From Rhizobium sp. 9140 (GTDB lineage: Bacteria; Pseudomonadota; Alphaproteobacteria; Rhizobiales; Rhizobiaceae): DNA of 64,000 nucleotides. How positions within the stretch are numbered: position 1 is the stretch's first letter; the number at the start of each line of letters is the position of its first letter. Below, in pieces: positions 38,921 through 47,499 of this stretch. The DNA lies in contig NZ_FJUR01000001.1 of NCBI RefSeq assembly GCF_900067135.1, positions 747,501-811,500 on the forward strand, given 5' to 3'. The notes below the pieces were generated by a model. It saw only the letters and a list, made by a program, of their open reading frames with translations. It was not told the origin of the DNA and did no database searches. The position numbers were made by a program, and so were the translations under genes.

Positions 38921-39319
38921 ACGTCGAACGGCCCGTCGTTACCCGATAATGCGGTTATATTCGTCCGCGCCTGTTTCGGTTGGTTCAGTCGTCTTTGCCG
39001 GATCGGGTTCCCGCGCGTTACGGCAGGATGTCTTCCATCGCCTCGTCATATGTACGGATGCGATGGTCTACCCGGCCTCGTTCCGGATCTGGATCGAGGT
39101 CAGTTCGAGCCTGCTTTCGATCTGCAGATGTTCGGCTGCGATGTCCCGGATCACCCGCTCGACGATCTGAAAATGATACTTTGGCATGCCAACGCGGGCT
39201 ACCCGCTGCTTTCCCTCGACATAGCTGTCCGTTCTCTCTGGATCGCAGCGTGCGCTTGATCTTTTGTTCACGAGCGCCTTGTACTGACCATCGTCTCCCT
39301 TTGGTGAGGATCGAAAGCC
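38921..39319. other. Intergenic region between EAL and GGDEF genes
   Basis: On the minus strand, a GTG-started frame (about 39276-39068) encodes a basic then mixed sequence containing MPKYHFQIVERVIRDIAAEH before a stop; a neighbouring frame continues with RTYDEAMEDILP. This resembles a small frameshifted conserved gene more than random shadow, since it lies outside other genes, but I cannot name it. Otherwise the region should hold the promoter of the downstream cyclase. Confidence 0.25.
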
Positions 39320-40285
39320 TTGGTCGATAAAGAAGCACTGCTGCATCTGGCGCAGCTCATGGAAGGCACCGGTGTCATGGTTGCCGTCTACGATCAGGAC
39401 GACCGTTTGCGGTTTGCCAATGGCGCCTTTCGTGCAGCCTGGCATATCGAGGACGATGAGCGTCCTCTCTGGTCCGACCTGATGCGCCGGAATTTTGCCG
39501 TACGGCGCGGCACGGTCATCTCGGCCGACGATTTCGAAACATGGCTGCGCTCGGTGCTCGGGCGTCGGGGAAAGACCGGTTTCCGCGCCTTCGAAACGGA
39601 TCTTCACGACGGCCGGTGGCTCTGGATGACGGAGACCATGCAGGCCGATGGCTGGATGCTGTGCGTGGCATCCGACATCACGTCGCTGCGGCCGGACGAA
39701 CGCGAACTGCGCCAGGCCCGCGACATGGCGATCAAGGCGTCGGAGACCGACGATCTGACCGGCATCGCCAGCCGGCGCTTCGTCATGTCGAAGCTCGAAG
39801 CGCTCGTGAAGACGGCGCCGACCGATCCTCCGATGTCAGCCGGGCAAACGGCGGCGGTCGGATGCGTCGCGGTTCTCGATATCGACAATTTCAAATATAT
39901 CAACGACCGGTTCGGCCACAGCGTCGGCGACGCCGTGCTCATGGATTTTGCGGCGACGATCCAGCGCCTCGTACGCAAGACGGACGTTCTCGGGCGCGTC
40001 GGCGGCGAAGAGTTCGTTCTCGTCCTGCCGAACACGACGACCTGGGAAGCGGAAGCGATCATCGGCCGTATGCTGGCGGAGGTGCGGCAGTCCCGCCCGG
40101 TGCGCGAGCAGGTGAGCTTCCGCTATACGTTCTCGGCCGGTCTTGCCAGCGCCCGGGCGGGCGACGACCCGGCCGATCTCTATCGGCGCGCCGACCTCGC
40201 CCTTTATGCCGCCAAGATGCGCGGCCGCGACCAGATCGGCATCGATGTCGATGGCCATCGATCCAGCAGGTCGGCCGGCGGTTGA
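39320..40285 (+). CDS. PAS-GGDEF diguanylate cyclase
   Basis: A 321-residue cytoplasmic protein. A PAS-like sensor domain (about residues 12-120, with VAVYDQDDRLRFANGAFRAA) is followed by a GGDEF domain. The active site reads GGEEF (about 228-232), and RKTD (about 219-222), exactly five residues before it, matches the RxxD inhibitory site. It should synthesise cyclic-di-GMP under product feedback. The metal-binding DIDNFKYINDRFGH is intact. It starts with TTG, with gaggat nine bases upstream. It is next to a phosphodiesterase in the same orientation. Confidence 0.9.
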   Translation: MVDKEALLHLAQLMEGTGVMVAVYDQDDRLRFANGAFRAAWHIEDDERPLWSDLMRRNFAVRRGTVISADDFETWLRSVLGRRGKTGFRAFETDLHDGRWLWMTETMQADGWMLCVASDITSLRPDERELRQARDMAIKASETDDLTGIASRRFVMSKLEALVKTAPTDPPMSAGQTAAVGCVAVLDIDNFKYINDRFGHSVGDAVLMDFAATIQRLVRKTDVLGRVGGEEFVLVLPNTTTWEAEAIIGRMLAEVRQSRPVREQVSFRYTFSAGLASARAGDDPADLYRRADLALYAAKMRGRDQIGIDVDGHRSSRSAGG

Positions 40286-40340
40286 CGCCCATTGCCGGAC
40301 CAATGCTGCGGTTTCCGATGGAGATACCTCGGAACGAGGT

Positions 40341-41171
40341 TCAGTCTGGCGGGTTCAAAATCGCGGGCCTCTCCGCCACGATCGCATAGCGATGCTGGAG
40401 ACCCCGTGCGAGCGCCTTGAGTCGGCCGAGATGCGCTGCCTGCGCCTTGTGAATCCGGCGAAGATCGCGGTCGATCGCGATCACCGAAAACCCTGAATCC
40501 GTCAGAAGGCGCCCGACGTCGTCGGCCCGGGCGCCGTTCGAAAAGTGCACCCGCGACAGGATGCTCCGGTGCGTGTCCGCAAGGCCTGCCGGCGCATGGG
40601 CCGGCTGCGGCGATATCCAGCCGGCCTTCTGCGAGAGCGTATCGATGCGCTTGATCACCCGCTCCCAAAAGCCCGTATGAACGAAATCGCCGTCGATGAC
40701 GAGCAGCCGGCCGCCGGGTTTCAGGACCCGGTGCCACTCCCTGAAGCACGCATGCGGATCGACCAGCGTCCAGACGAGATGTCGTGTCACAACGGCATCG
40801 TAGCTTTCATCGGGTGCGAGCGTCCGTTCGGCGTCGCCCAGATGAAAGCGGATGCTGCGTCCGCGCGCCGTCGCCTTGGCGCGCGCGAGGGCCAGCATAT
40901 CGTCGGACCAGTCGATGCCGGTCACGCGGTAGCCGAGATCGTCCATCAGGTGCGAGATCACCCCGGTTCCGCTGGCAAGGTCGAGGGCGGCGCGCCCGTA
41001 CCCACGTCCGAGATGCTTCTCGATCAGCCCATGCCACGCCTGCCGCTCGTCCTCGGAGAAGATCTCGTGCCCCGGCGACTGGTCGAAGGTCGCGGCGCGG
41101 GCGGACCAGTAATCTCGGATCTCATCTCTCAATGTGTAATTCACGGCCTGCGCCGCCGGATCGTTTCCCAT
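40341..41171 (-). CDS. Class I SAM-dependent methyltransferase
   Basis: A 276-residue methyltransferase with the SAM-binding motif I ALDLASGTGVISHLM (about residues 62-76), motif II GIDWSDDMLALARAKA, and motif post-I HLGDAERTL then VLKPGGRLLVIDGDF. The N-terminal YWSARAATFDQSPGH is common in small-molecule or SAM-binding methyltransferases. The substrate is unknown. It diverges from an iron-type ABC importer operon, and in related clusters such enzymes sometimes modify the imported chelate or cofactor, which is only an inference here. Confidence 0.82.
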   Translation of the reverse strand: MGNDPAAQAVNYTLRDEIRDYWSARAATFDQSPGHEIFSEDERQAWHGLIEKHLGRGYGRAALDLASGTGVISHLMDDLGYRVTGIDWSDDMLALARAKATARGRSIRFHLGDAERTLAPDESYDAVVTRHLVWTLVDPHACFREWHRVLKPGGRLLVIDGDFVHTGFWERVIKRIDTLSQKAGWISPQPAHAPAGLADTHRSILSRVHFSNGARADDVGRLLTDSGFSVIAIDRDLRRIHKAQAAHLGRLKALARGLQHRYAIVAERPAILNPPD

Positions 41172-41275
41172 AGCTCACATCCCGCCTCAAACGTAAAACG
41201 TTTCTAAAAGATAAAACTTGACGAATAAAATCCACAAATCATATGTGCCCCGCAGGTTCCACTGGAGTTTTCCTC

Positions 41276-42400
41276 ATGCGTCTTTCCGGCAGGTCGGCCA
41301 TCGCAGCCCTCGGCCTCTTCGTGTCGTCCGTTCTTCCTGCCCTTGCCGTCGAGGTGACGGACGTGACGGGCCGCAAGGTCGATGTCAACGTGCCCGCGCG
41401 TCATGTCATTCTCGGCGAAGGCCGCCAGATCTATTTCCTCGCCGCGCTCGACAAGGAAAACCCGTTCCAGCACGTCGTTGGCTGGCGTGACGATCTGCCG
41501 AAGGCCGATCCGGAATCCTATGCCGCCTATCTCGAAAAATATCCCGAGATCGCCAAGCTCGCCACCTTCGGCGGCATGAAGGACGGCACCTTCGATATCG
41601 AGCAGGCCGTGGCGCTCAAGCCCGACGTCATCGTCATGAACCTCGACGCGAAGACCGCGACGGAGGAGGCGGGCTATATCGAAAAGCTTGCCAAGGTCGG
41701 CATTCCCCTCGTCTATGTCGATTTCCGCGAGAAGCCGATGGAGAACACCGAGCCGAGCATGCGCATCATGGGCACACTGATGGGCAAGGAAAAGGTCGCG
41801 GAAGACTTCATCGCGTTTCGCGCCGAAGCGATCCGGAAGGTGACCGATACGCTCGAAAAGAACGCTCCGAAAAAGCCGCTGGTCTTCGTCGAGCGCGCCG
41901 GCGGATACTCGGACGATTGCTGCATGTCCTTCGGCAATGAGAATTTCGGCCGGATGGTCGAGCTTGCCGGCGGTACGAACATGGCCCGCGACATCATCCC
42001 CGGAACGTTCGGCTCTGTTAACCCGGAGCAGATCATTGCCTCCAATCCGGATCAGGTGATCATCACCGGCGGCATGTGGGAAGCCTATGTGCCCGGCGGC
42101 AACTGGGTGGGCGTAGGATACGGTGCCGACCTCAAGGAAGCGCATCGCAAACTCGAGAACCTGACGAAGCGCCCCGCCTTCACGGGCATCAAGGCAGTGA
42201 ACGACGGCGAGATCCACGCGATCTGGCACCAGTTCTACAATAATCCCTACCAGTTCGTCGCCATCCAGCAGATCGCCAAATGGCTGCATCCGGATCTCTT
42301 CAAGGATCTCGACCCGCAAGCGACCTTCAAGGAGCTCCACGAGCGCTTCCTGCCGCTTCCGTACAAACCGGGATACTTCGTCTCCCTCAAGGACGAATAG
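41276..42400 (+). CDS. Iron-complex type ABC transporter substrate-binding protein
   Basis: A 374-residue periplasmic binding protein of the FecB/BtuF class. The signal peptide is RLSGRSAIAALGLFVSSVLPALA. VTDVTGRKVDVNVPARHVIL starts the mature domain, and IASNPDQVIITGG is the usual second-lobe motif. An unusual DDCCMSFGNENFG sits mid-protein. The start at 41276 follows ctggag. It is followed at 42404 by the permease. The ligand is probably a ferric chelate, but cobalamin, heme or another metal complex cannot be excluded. Confidence 0.87.
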   Translation: MRLSGRSAIAALGLFVSSVLPALAVEVTDVTGRKVDVNVPARHVILGEGRQIYFLAALDKENPFQHVVGWRDDLPKADPESYAAYLEKYPEIAKLATFGGMKDGTFDIEQAVALKPDVIVMNLDAKTATEEAGYIEKLAKVGIPLVYVDFREKPMENTEPSMRIMGTLMGKEKVAEDFIAFRAEAIRKVTDTLEKNAPKKPLVFVERAGGYSDDCCMSFGNENFGRMVELAGGTNMARDIIPGTFGSVNPEQIIASNPDQVIITGGMWEAYVPGGNWVGVGYGADLKEAHRKLENLTKRPAFTGIKAVNDGEIHAIWHQFYNNPYQFVAIQQIAKWLHPDLFKDLDPQATFKELHERFLPLPYKPGYFVSLKDE

Positions 42401-42403
42401 GCG

Positions 42404-43510
42404 ATGACCGCGGCGGCAACCACGGAGAAGGCAGCGCGGCGCGAAAGAGATCGCGCAGGCCCGGTTGCCGAGCGCACAGGGCGTGATCAATATCGCGCCC
42501 TTGCCTTCCGACGCATCCTCATCCTGGCGGCTCTCACGATTGCCCTTGCCGCCAGCGTGGCCCTCGACATGGCGCTGGGGCCGGCGAGCTACACGCTGTC
42601 GCAGGTCCTCTCGGCCCTGTTTTCCCCGGAAACGGCCAGCAACCAGCTGCGCGTCGTCATCTGGGACATCCGCATGCCGATCGCGCTGATGGCGGTGACC
42701 GTCGGGGCGTCGCTCTCCGTCGCCGGCGCGCAGATGCAGACGATCCTCTCCAATCCGCTCGCAAGCCCCTTCACGCTCGGCATCTCCGCGGCCGCCAGCT
42801 TCGGTGCTGCCCTCGGCCTTGTCGGCGGCGTCGCTCTCTTTCCGGGGGCGACCCAGTACATGGTGCCGATCAACGCCTTCGTCATGGCGGTCGTTGCTGC
42901 CCTGTTCATTCACTTCGCCTCGACGATGCGCGGCGTGACGGTCGAGACCATCGTGCTGCTCGGCATCGCGCTGGTCTTCACCTTCAACGCGGCTCTGTCG
43001 CTGCTCGAATATCTCGGCTCCGAACAGGCGCTGGCAGCCGTCGTGTTCTGGACGATGGGCAGCCTCACCAAGGCGACCTGGGACAAGGTGGGAGTGACGG
43101 CCGCTATCCTCGTCGTGACCCTGCCGCTCTTCATGCGCCAGGCCTGGGCGCTGACCGCCCTGCGGCTCGGCGACGACAAGGCCGCGAGCATGGGCATCAA
43201 CGTGCGCCGACTGCGTCTTCATACGATGCTGATCGTCAGCCTGCTGGCGGCCGTGCCCGTGTCCTTCGTCGGCACCATCGGCTTTGTCGGCCTCGTCGGC
43301 CCGCACATCGCGCGCATGGTGGTGGGCGAGGATCAGCGCTTCTTCCTGCCCGGCGCCGTCATCTGCGGCGCGCTGCTCCTGTCGGCCACCTCGGTGGTTA
43401 GCAAGGTGCTCATTCCCGGTGCGATCCTGCCCATCGGCGTGATCACCGCGCTCGTCGGCGTGCCCTTCTTCTTCGTCCTGATTTTCTCCAACAGGAGGCG
43501 GGCATGGTAA
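42404..43510 (+). CDS. Iron-complex type ABC transporter permease (FecCD family)
   Basis: A 368-residue FecCD permease with about 9-10 transmembrane helices. Typical stretches: RMPIALMAVTVGASLSVAGA (the RLPR-like region), QMQTILSNPLASPFTLGISA, and GFVGLVGPHIARMVVGEDQR. It begins 3 bases after the binding-protein stop and overlaps the ATPase start by 7 bases. As a single permease it would act as a homodimer. Confidence 0.92.
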   Translation: MTAAATTEKAARRERDRAGPVAERTGRDQYRALAFRRILILAALTIALAASVALDMALGPASYTLSQVLSALFSPETASNQLRVVIWDIRMPIALMAVTVGASLSVAGAQMQTILSNPLASPFTLGISAAASFGAALGLVGGVALFPGATQYMVPINAFVMAVVAALFIHFASTMRGVTVETIVLLGIALVFTFNAALSLLEYLGSEQALAAVVFWTMGSLTKATWDKVGVTAAILVVTLPLFMRQAWALTALRLGDDKAASMGINVRRLRLHTMLIVSLLAAVPVSFVGTIGFVGLVGPHIARMVVGEDQRFFLPGAVICGALLLSATSVVSKVLIPGAILPIGVITALVGVPFFFVLIFSNRRRAW

Positions 43511-44256
43511 GTCTTTCCCTGAGGGATGTCGGTGCCAGCTATGGCCGCACCACGGTCCTCTCCAAGGTCGGCATCGATCCTTTGAGCCCCGGCTCCGTCA
43601 CGGCCGTCATCGGCCCGAATGCAGCGGGAAAATCCACCCTGTTCAAGCGGATTGCCGGCCTGCTCGCCGGTCCGGGAACCGTCGAGCTATCGAACAAGAC
43701 CCGGGGCGACCGCGCGATCTGCTACATGCCGCAGGACACAGGCTCGAATGCCGTACTCACGGTCTACGAATCGCTTCTGCTGTCCGCCAAGCAGGGCGGC
43801 GGCTGGCGGGTGCATGACGACGAACTGTTCGAGATCGACGCGATCCTCGCCTCCCTGCGCATCGAGGACCTCGCCTTCCGCGGGCTCGACGCCCTGTCGG
43901 GCGGGCAGCGGCAGCTCGTCTCGCTCGGCCAGGCTTTGGTGCGCAAGCCCGACGTCCTGCTGATGGACGAGCCGACCTCTGCCCTCGATCTTCATCGCCA
44001 GATCGACGTTCTCGACTTCGTAGGAAACCTTGCAACCCGCACCGGCATGATCGTCCTCATCGCGCTCCACGATCTCAACCACGCCCTGCGTTACTGCAGC
44101 AACACGATCGTGATCGCCAACGGCGAAATGGTCGCAAGCGGCACCACCGCCAGCGTCATCACCACCGCCATGCTGCGCGACATCTACCGTATCGACGCCC
44201 GCATAGAGCCCTGCTCCCGCGGCCGCCCCATGGTCATCGTCGACGGCGCTCTCTGA
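43504..44256 (+). CDS. Iron-complex type ABC transporter ATP-binding protein
   Basis: A 250-residue ATPase of the FecE/FepC type. Walker A is GPNAAGKST (Ala in place of the usual Gly at the fourth position), the signature is LSGGQRQLVSLGQAL, Walker B is VLLMDEPTSALD, and the switch His is in IALHDLNHALRY. It overlaps the permease by 7 bases and completes a three-gene importer. Confidence 0.92.
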   Translation: MVSLSLRDVGASYGRTTVLSKVGIDPLSPGSVTAVIGPNAAGKSTLFKRIAGLLAGPGTVELSNKTRGDRAICYMPQDTGSNAVLTVYESLLLSAKQGGGWRVHDDELFEIDAILASLRIEDLAFRGLDALSGGQRQLVSLGQALVRKPDVLLMDEPTSALDLHRQIDVLDFVGNLATRTGMIVLIALHDLNHALRYCSNTIVIANGEMVASGTTASVITTAMLRDIYRIDARIEPCSRGRPMVIVDGAL

Positions 44257-44312
44257 GGGATAGGCGCGGGCAGAGGGCGCGATCGCGGTCGCGCCGGAAG
44301 CTTCGCCGCCCG

Positions 44313-44543
44313 TCAGGCCGAGAAGCTGACCCGCACGCCGCGCTGCCGGAAGTAGGCCTGCATCATCTTGCGGCCCGAGCGGTTGTTCTGCGCAAGCTTG
44401 GCCGGATCGAACACGGCTTCCGCCGCACCCTCCCGGGCAAGTGCCGCCTTGAGGCTCGCAATATGGTCGTCGATGTCGGCATTGTCCGACTGGAGCGATG
44501 CGTAGATCTTTTCGGTTACCTCGGCCACGGTCTGTTCGCTCAC
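44313..44543 (-). CDS. Conserved small cytoplasmic protein, unknown function
   Basis: A 76-residue protein starting with GTG. It has an acidic, helical N-terminal half (EVTEKIYASLQSDNADIDDH) and a basic C-terminal half with NNRSGRKMMQAYFRQRGVRV. I recognise no domain. It lies alone between the ABC importer and the catalase, on the opposite strand. Codon use is like the neighbours, which together with agaaggga upstream favours a real gene. Confidence 0.6.
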   Translation of the reverse strand: MSEQTVAEVTEKIYASLQSDNADIDDHIASLKAALAREGAAEAVFDPAKLAQNNRSGRKMMQAYFRQRGVRVSFSA

Positions 44544-44735
44544 GGTATCTGTCCCTTCTTTTACGAAACCGGTCGGATATCACGATTTGGAGAATCGCCA
44601 AACTGCAGACTGCGCATGCAATCAGCGGCCCCGAAAGGCATAAAGACAGACATTCGGAAGAAGATCCCCGCAGGAGGGAACGCAGAAGCATTCGCTCAGT
44701 TGCGGATGTGTCATTCCCAATGAAAGGTGACCGAA

Positions 44736-45662
44736 ATGTTCATGCGCGTCGATCAACTGCAGGCAGAACTGCCTGCGCCCAAGCGGGCGGATCCGAATGC
44801 CGCGGCCGCCCTGCAGGAGTTGCTGGGTGGGAAATACGGCGAGATGTCCACGCTGGGCAACTACATGTTCCAGAGCTTCAACTTCCGCTCCAAGGACAAG
44901 CTGCGCCCCTTCTACAGCCTCGTCGCGAGCATCACGGCGGAAGAACTCGGCCATGTCGAGCTCGTCAGCAACGGCGTCGCCATGCTCGCCAACGGTCCGG
45001 ACAAGAAGGATGGTGACACGGGCGATGGCGGCGACATTTCCGGCGCGCCGTGGGAGGACATGAAGGATATACGGCTCGCGGCGGCCTTCCTGTCGGGCGG
45101 CGGCGGTGCCATGCCGGTCAACAGCAATGGCGCTTCCTGGAACAACGACTTCATCACGACGACCGGCAATGTCGTGGTCGATCTCCTCCACAATTTCCAT
45201 CTGGAATGCGGTGCGCGTCTCCACAAGCTGCGCGTTTACGAAACCCTGACCGACCCGACCGGCCGCGAGGTCTGCGGTTATCTCCTCGTGCGCGGTTCCG
45301 TCCACGCGCATGCCTATGCCCTGGCGCTGGAAAAGATCACCGGCGTGAAGATCAAGGACTTCCTGCCGACGCCGAATATTCCGCTCAGCACAATCCCGGA
45401 ATGCCAGAAATATCTGGACGAAGGCTCCCACCGCCGCCTCTACACGTTCAGCCCGAAGGACTACAAGGAAATGGCGGGCATCTGGGGCAACGGCGAAATG
45501 GCCCTTCCGGCCGATCCGCCGGGCGAACTCGAAGTCGTCGACGGCATGCCGGAAGGCGGCAAGATCCACCAACTCGTCGGCGTACCCTCGGCCTTCACCC
45601 CGGACTACGCCCCGGAAGAAATGTTCGAAATCGCCCAGAAACTCTACAAGAAGTCGCGCTAG
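44736..45662 (+). CDS. Manganese catalase
   Basis: A 308-residue di-manganese (non-heme) catalase that disproportionates hydrogen peroxide. Ligand regions are visible: GKYGEMSTLGNYMFQSFNFR, ITAEELGHVELV (Glu-x-x-His) and LECGARLHKLRVYE (Glu and His). The SNGASWNNDFI segment is also typical. The start at 44736 (MFMRVD) has aaagg eight bases upstream; a GTG three codons earlier overlaps that site. The gene seems monocistronic and ends at a likely terminator. Confidence 0.93.
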   Translation: MFMRVDQLQAELPAPKRADPNAAAALQELLGGKYGEMSTLGNYMFQSFNFRSKDKLRPFYSLVASITAEELGHVELVSNGVAMLANGPDKKDGDTGDGGDISGAPWEDMKDIRLAAAFLSGGGGAMPVNSNGASWNNDFITTTGNVVVDLLHNFHLECGARLHKLRVYETLTDPTGREVCGYLLVRGSVHAHAYALALEKITGVKIKDFLPTPNIPLSTIPECQKYLDEGSHRRLYTFSPKDYKEMAGIWGNGEMALPADPPGELEVVDGMPEGGKIHQLVGVPSAFTPDYAPEEMFEIAQKLYKKSR

Positions 45663-45689
45663 GTTTTATTGCCTGAGGTTCAAAGCTGC

Positions 45690-45738
45690 AGGCTGCGGTC
45701 CTCTTTTGAGGTCGCGGCCTGTTTGAGTTTTCCGTGCC
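45690..45738 (+). terminator. Probable terminator after manganese catalase
   Basis: aggctgcggtcctc (45690-45703) can pair with gaggtcgcggcct (45708-45720) around a tttt loop with one bulged base. tgttt follows, with further T-rich sequence. It lies about 30 bases after the catalase stop and upstream of the convergent tRNA-Ser, so it may serve both directions. Confidence 0.5.
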
Positions 45739-45780
45739 GTTTGCGCGCGGTCGGACAAAGATAGGGTGAAACGAAAAGAA

Positions 45781-45870
45781 TGGCGGACAGGGCGGGATTC
45801 GAACCCGCGGTACGCTCTCACGCACACACACTTTCCAGGCGTGCGCCTTAAACCACTCGGCCACCTGTCC
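45781..45870 (-). tRNA. tRNA-Ser (GGA)
   Basis: A 90-base class II tRNA on the minus strand: acceptor ggacagg pairing with cctgtcc, D-arm gccgagtggtttaaggc, anticodon loop cctggaaag with anticodon GGA, a long variable arm, T-arm gggttcgaatccc, discriminator G and encoded CCA. All serine tRNA features are present. Confidence 0.95.
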
Positions 45871-46257
45871 TTGATATCGTCACCGCTGGTTTGGGCGGCG
45901 AGATTGTTGCGCGGATGGCGAAGGATCGCGACCGTGTGCAACGGTTCGCCAAAAATCCTACGAGCGGAAAATCCTGCGAACGGCGCGATATATACCGATG
46001 ATCTCAAAGCGATCAACCGAAATCTGACAGATTTTTCGAACGGCGACAGGCATTTTCCATCAGGCAGATGATGCTAGGCTCGGGGTGCCATTGCGGTTGG
46101 TCGGGGAGAACCTATCTTATTGCGGAGGCACGAAGCAAAGTGTGATGCGGAAACCGGTCCCGTCTGGGAAGGTCGGGCTGCTGCGAGAGACAGTTCCGGC
46201 TTGCAGCGCTTGTGGTATTTGCAAAGCATTACGGGGAGCCGCAGGCAGGGGAGACGA
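45871..46257. other. Intergenic region upstream of tRNA-Ser and the following membrane protein
   Basis: About 390 bases without a supported gene. It should contain the tRNA-Ser promoter (minus strand) and that of the next plus-strand gene. No integrase or duplicated tRNA end was found that would mark an integrated element. Confidence 0.5.
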
Positions 46258-46260
46258 ATG

Positions 46261-46572
46261 ATGGCAATTCTCTTCAGGCTCGCGAGTGTTCTCGCCCTCA
46301 TTGCCGCGCTTCTCGCGGGAACCGTGGATGCCGTGCGCTCGGTGTCCGAAACAGCTGTGGTCATGACGCCGCTCGGGATTGCGGTGGCGTCGATCAGCAC
46401 GTCCGGGCTTGAGATGATCGAAGCTCTGGAGCGGCCGGGCGGCAGCTTTGCCATGGTGCAGCCGGTCGTCCCCTGGTTTCTGCAGCAGCCGGCGTTCGCG
46501 GTCTTTCTGATCGTGGCGCTGTTGTTCTGGATGGCCGGGTATCGCCCGGCGCGCCGGCGCCGGCTGGCCTGA
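46261..46572 (+). CDS. Small two-helix membrane protein
   Basis: A 103-residue protein with a hydrophobic N-terminal segment (AILFRLASVLALIAALLAGT), a middle periplasmic-looking loop, and a second membrane helix (PAFAVFLIVALLFWMAGY), ending in a strongly basic tail PARRRR. Tandem ATGs at 46258 and 46261 follow ggggag; the second has the better spacing. No family recognised. It lies upstream of msrA in the same direction, about 120 bases away. Confidence 0.6.
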   Translation: MAILFRLASVLALIAALLAGTVDAVRSVSETAVVMTPLGIAVASISTSGLEMIEALERPGGSFAMVQPVVPWFLQQPAFAVFLIVALLFWMAGYRPARRRRLA

Positions 46573-46691
46573 TGCCGTTCTGAAGGCCGGCAGGGCAGGT
46601 CGAGACCCGTGTGGAGGGACTCGCCGCCTTTGCTCCGACGACATCAATTTCGACGATACGAACAACCCATTCTGAAATGGAGACGGATCTT

Positions 46692-47348
46692 ATGTTTCTA
46701 ACCGAGCTTTTCAGCAAGAAGACCACCATGCCCGAGCCGCAAAATGCGCTTCCCGGCCGCGAGGCACCCTTGCCCACATCGACGCACCACGCCGTCAACC
46801 GGCAGCCTCTCAAGGGGCCTTATCCCGACGGCATGAAGACCGTGCTGCTTGGCATGGGCTGCTTCTGGGGCGCCGAGCGCCTGATGTGGCAACTGCCGGG
46901 CGTCTATGTCACGGCGGTCGGCTATGCCGGCGGCTACACGAAAAACCCGACCTACCAGGAAACGACGACGGGACTGACCGGCCATACCGAGGTCGTTCTC
47001 GTGGTCTACGACCCGAAGGTCGTCGGGTTCGGCGAGATCCTCAAGGTCTTCTTCGAGGAGCATGACCCGACGCAGGGTATGCGCCAGCGCAACGACGTCG
47101 GCACGACCTACAGGTCCGCCATCTATGTCGAAGACGAGGCGCAGCTTGCCGAAGCGAAGACCGCCCGCGATGCCTATCAGGCGCAGCTGAAGAAGGCGGG
47201 CCACCGTGAGCCGATCACCACCGAGATCGCGATGGCCGGCACGTTCTATTTCGCAGAAGCAGAGCACCAGCAGTATCTGGCCAAAAACCCCAATGGCTAT
47301 TGCGGCCTGCGGGGAACGGGTGTGAGCTGCCCGGTACCTGCCCTCTAA
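46692..47348 (+). CDS. msrA: Peptide methionine-(S)-sulfoxide reductase MsrA
   Basis: A 218-residue MsrA that repairs methionine-S-sulfoxide in oxidised proteins. The catalytic motif GCFWG has Cys at about residue 57. [26 protein letters not shown] and [19 protein letters not shown] are conserved, and [13 protein letters not shown] near the C-terminus gives the recycling cysteines. The start at 46692 ([10 protein letters not shown]) gives the usual N-terminal extension of the rhizobial form; the longer frame to 46611 lacks a ribosome-binding site. Confidence 0.93.
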   Translation: MFLTELFSKKTTMPEPQNALPGREAPLPTSTHHAVNRQPLKGPYPDGMKTVLLGMGCFWGAERLMWQLPGVYVTAVGYAGGYTKNPTYQETTTGLTGHTEVVLVVYDPKVVGFGEILKVFFEEHDPTQGMRQRNDVGTTYRSAIYVEDEAQLAEAKTARDAYQAQLKKAGHREPITTEIAMAGTFYFAEAEHQQYLAKNPNGYCGLRGTGVSCPVPAL

Positions 47349-47389
47349 TCCGGTACTCTGACACTCACGTTTCAAGACCCTGCTGCACA

Positions 47390-47416
47390 GGGATGGCAGC
47401 GCATGCCTGCCATCCC
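47390..47416 (+). terminator. Perfect palindrome after msrA, probable terminator stem
   Basis: gggatggcag (47390-47399) and ctgccatccc (47407-47416) are exact inverted repeats of 10 bases around a 7-base loop, 41 bases after the msrA stop. There is no T-run directly after it, so termination would be imperfect or factor-assisted. Confidence 0.45.
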
Positions 47417-47499
47417 CGCCATTGCTTCCGTGGCCGTTTTGGATTAATACATGACAATATTTTTCATGTTTTAACCGCCGAAACGCCGCGACAGCGCCG

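Noticed and set aside
45781..45870. tRNA-Ser as an integration site for a genomic island
   Set aside because: No integrase gene, no repeated tRNA 3' end and no change in gene character were seen on either side.
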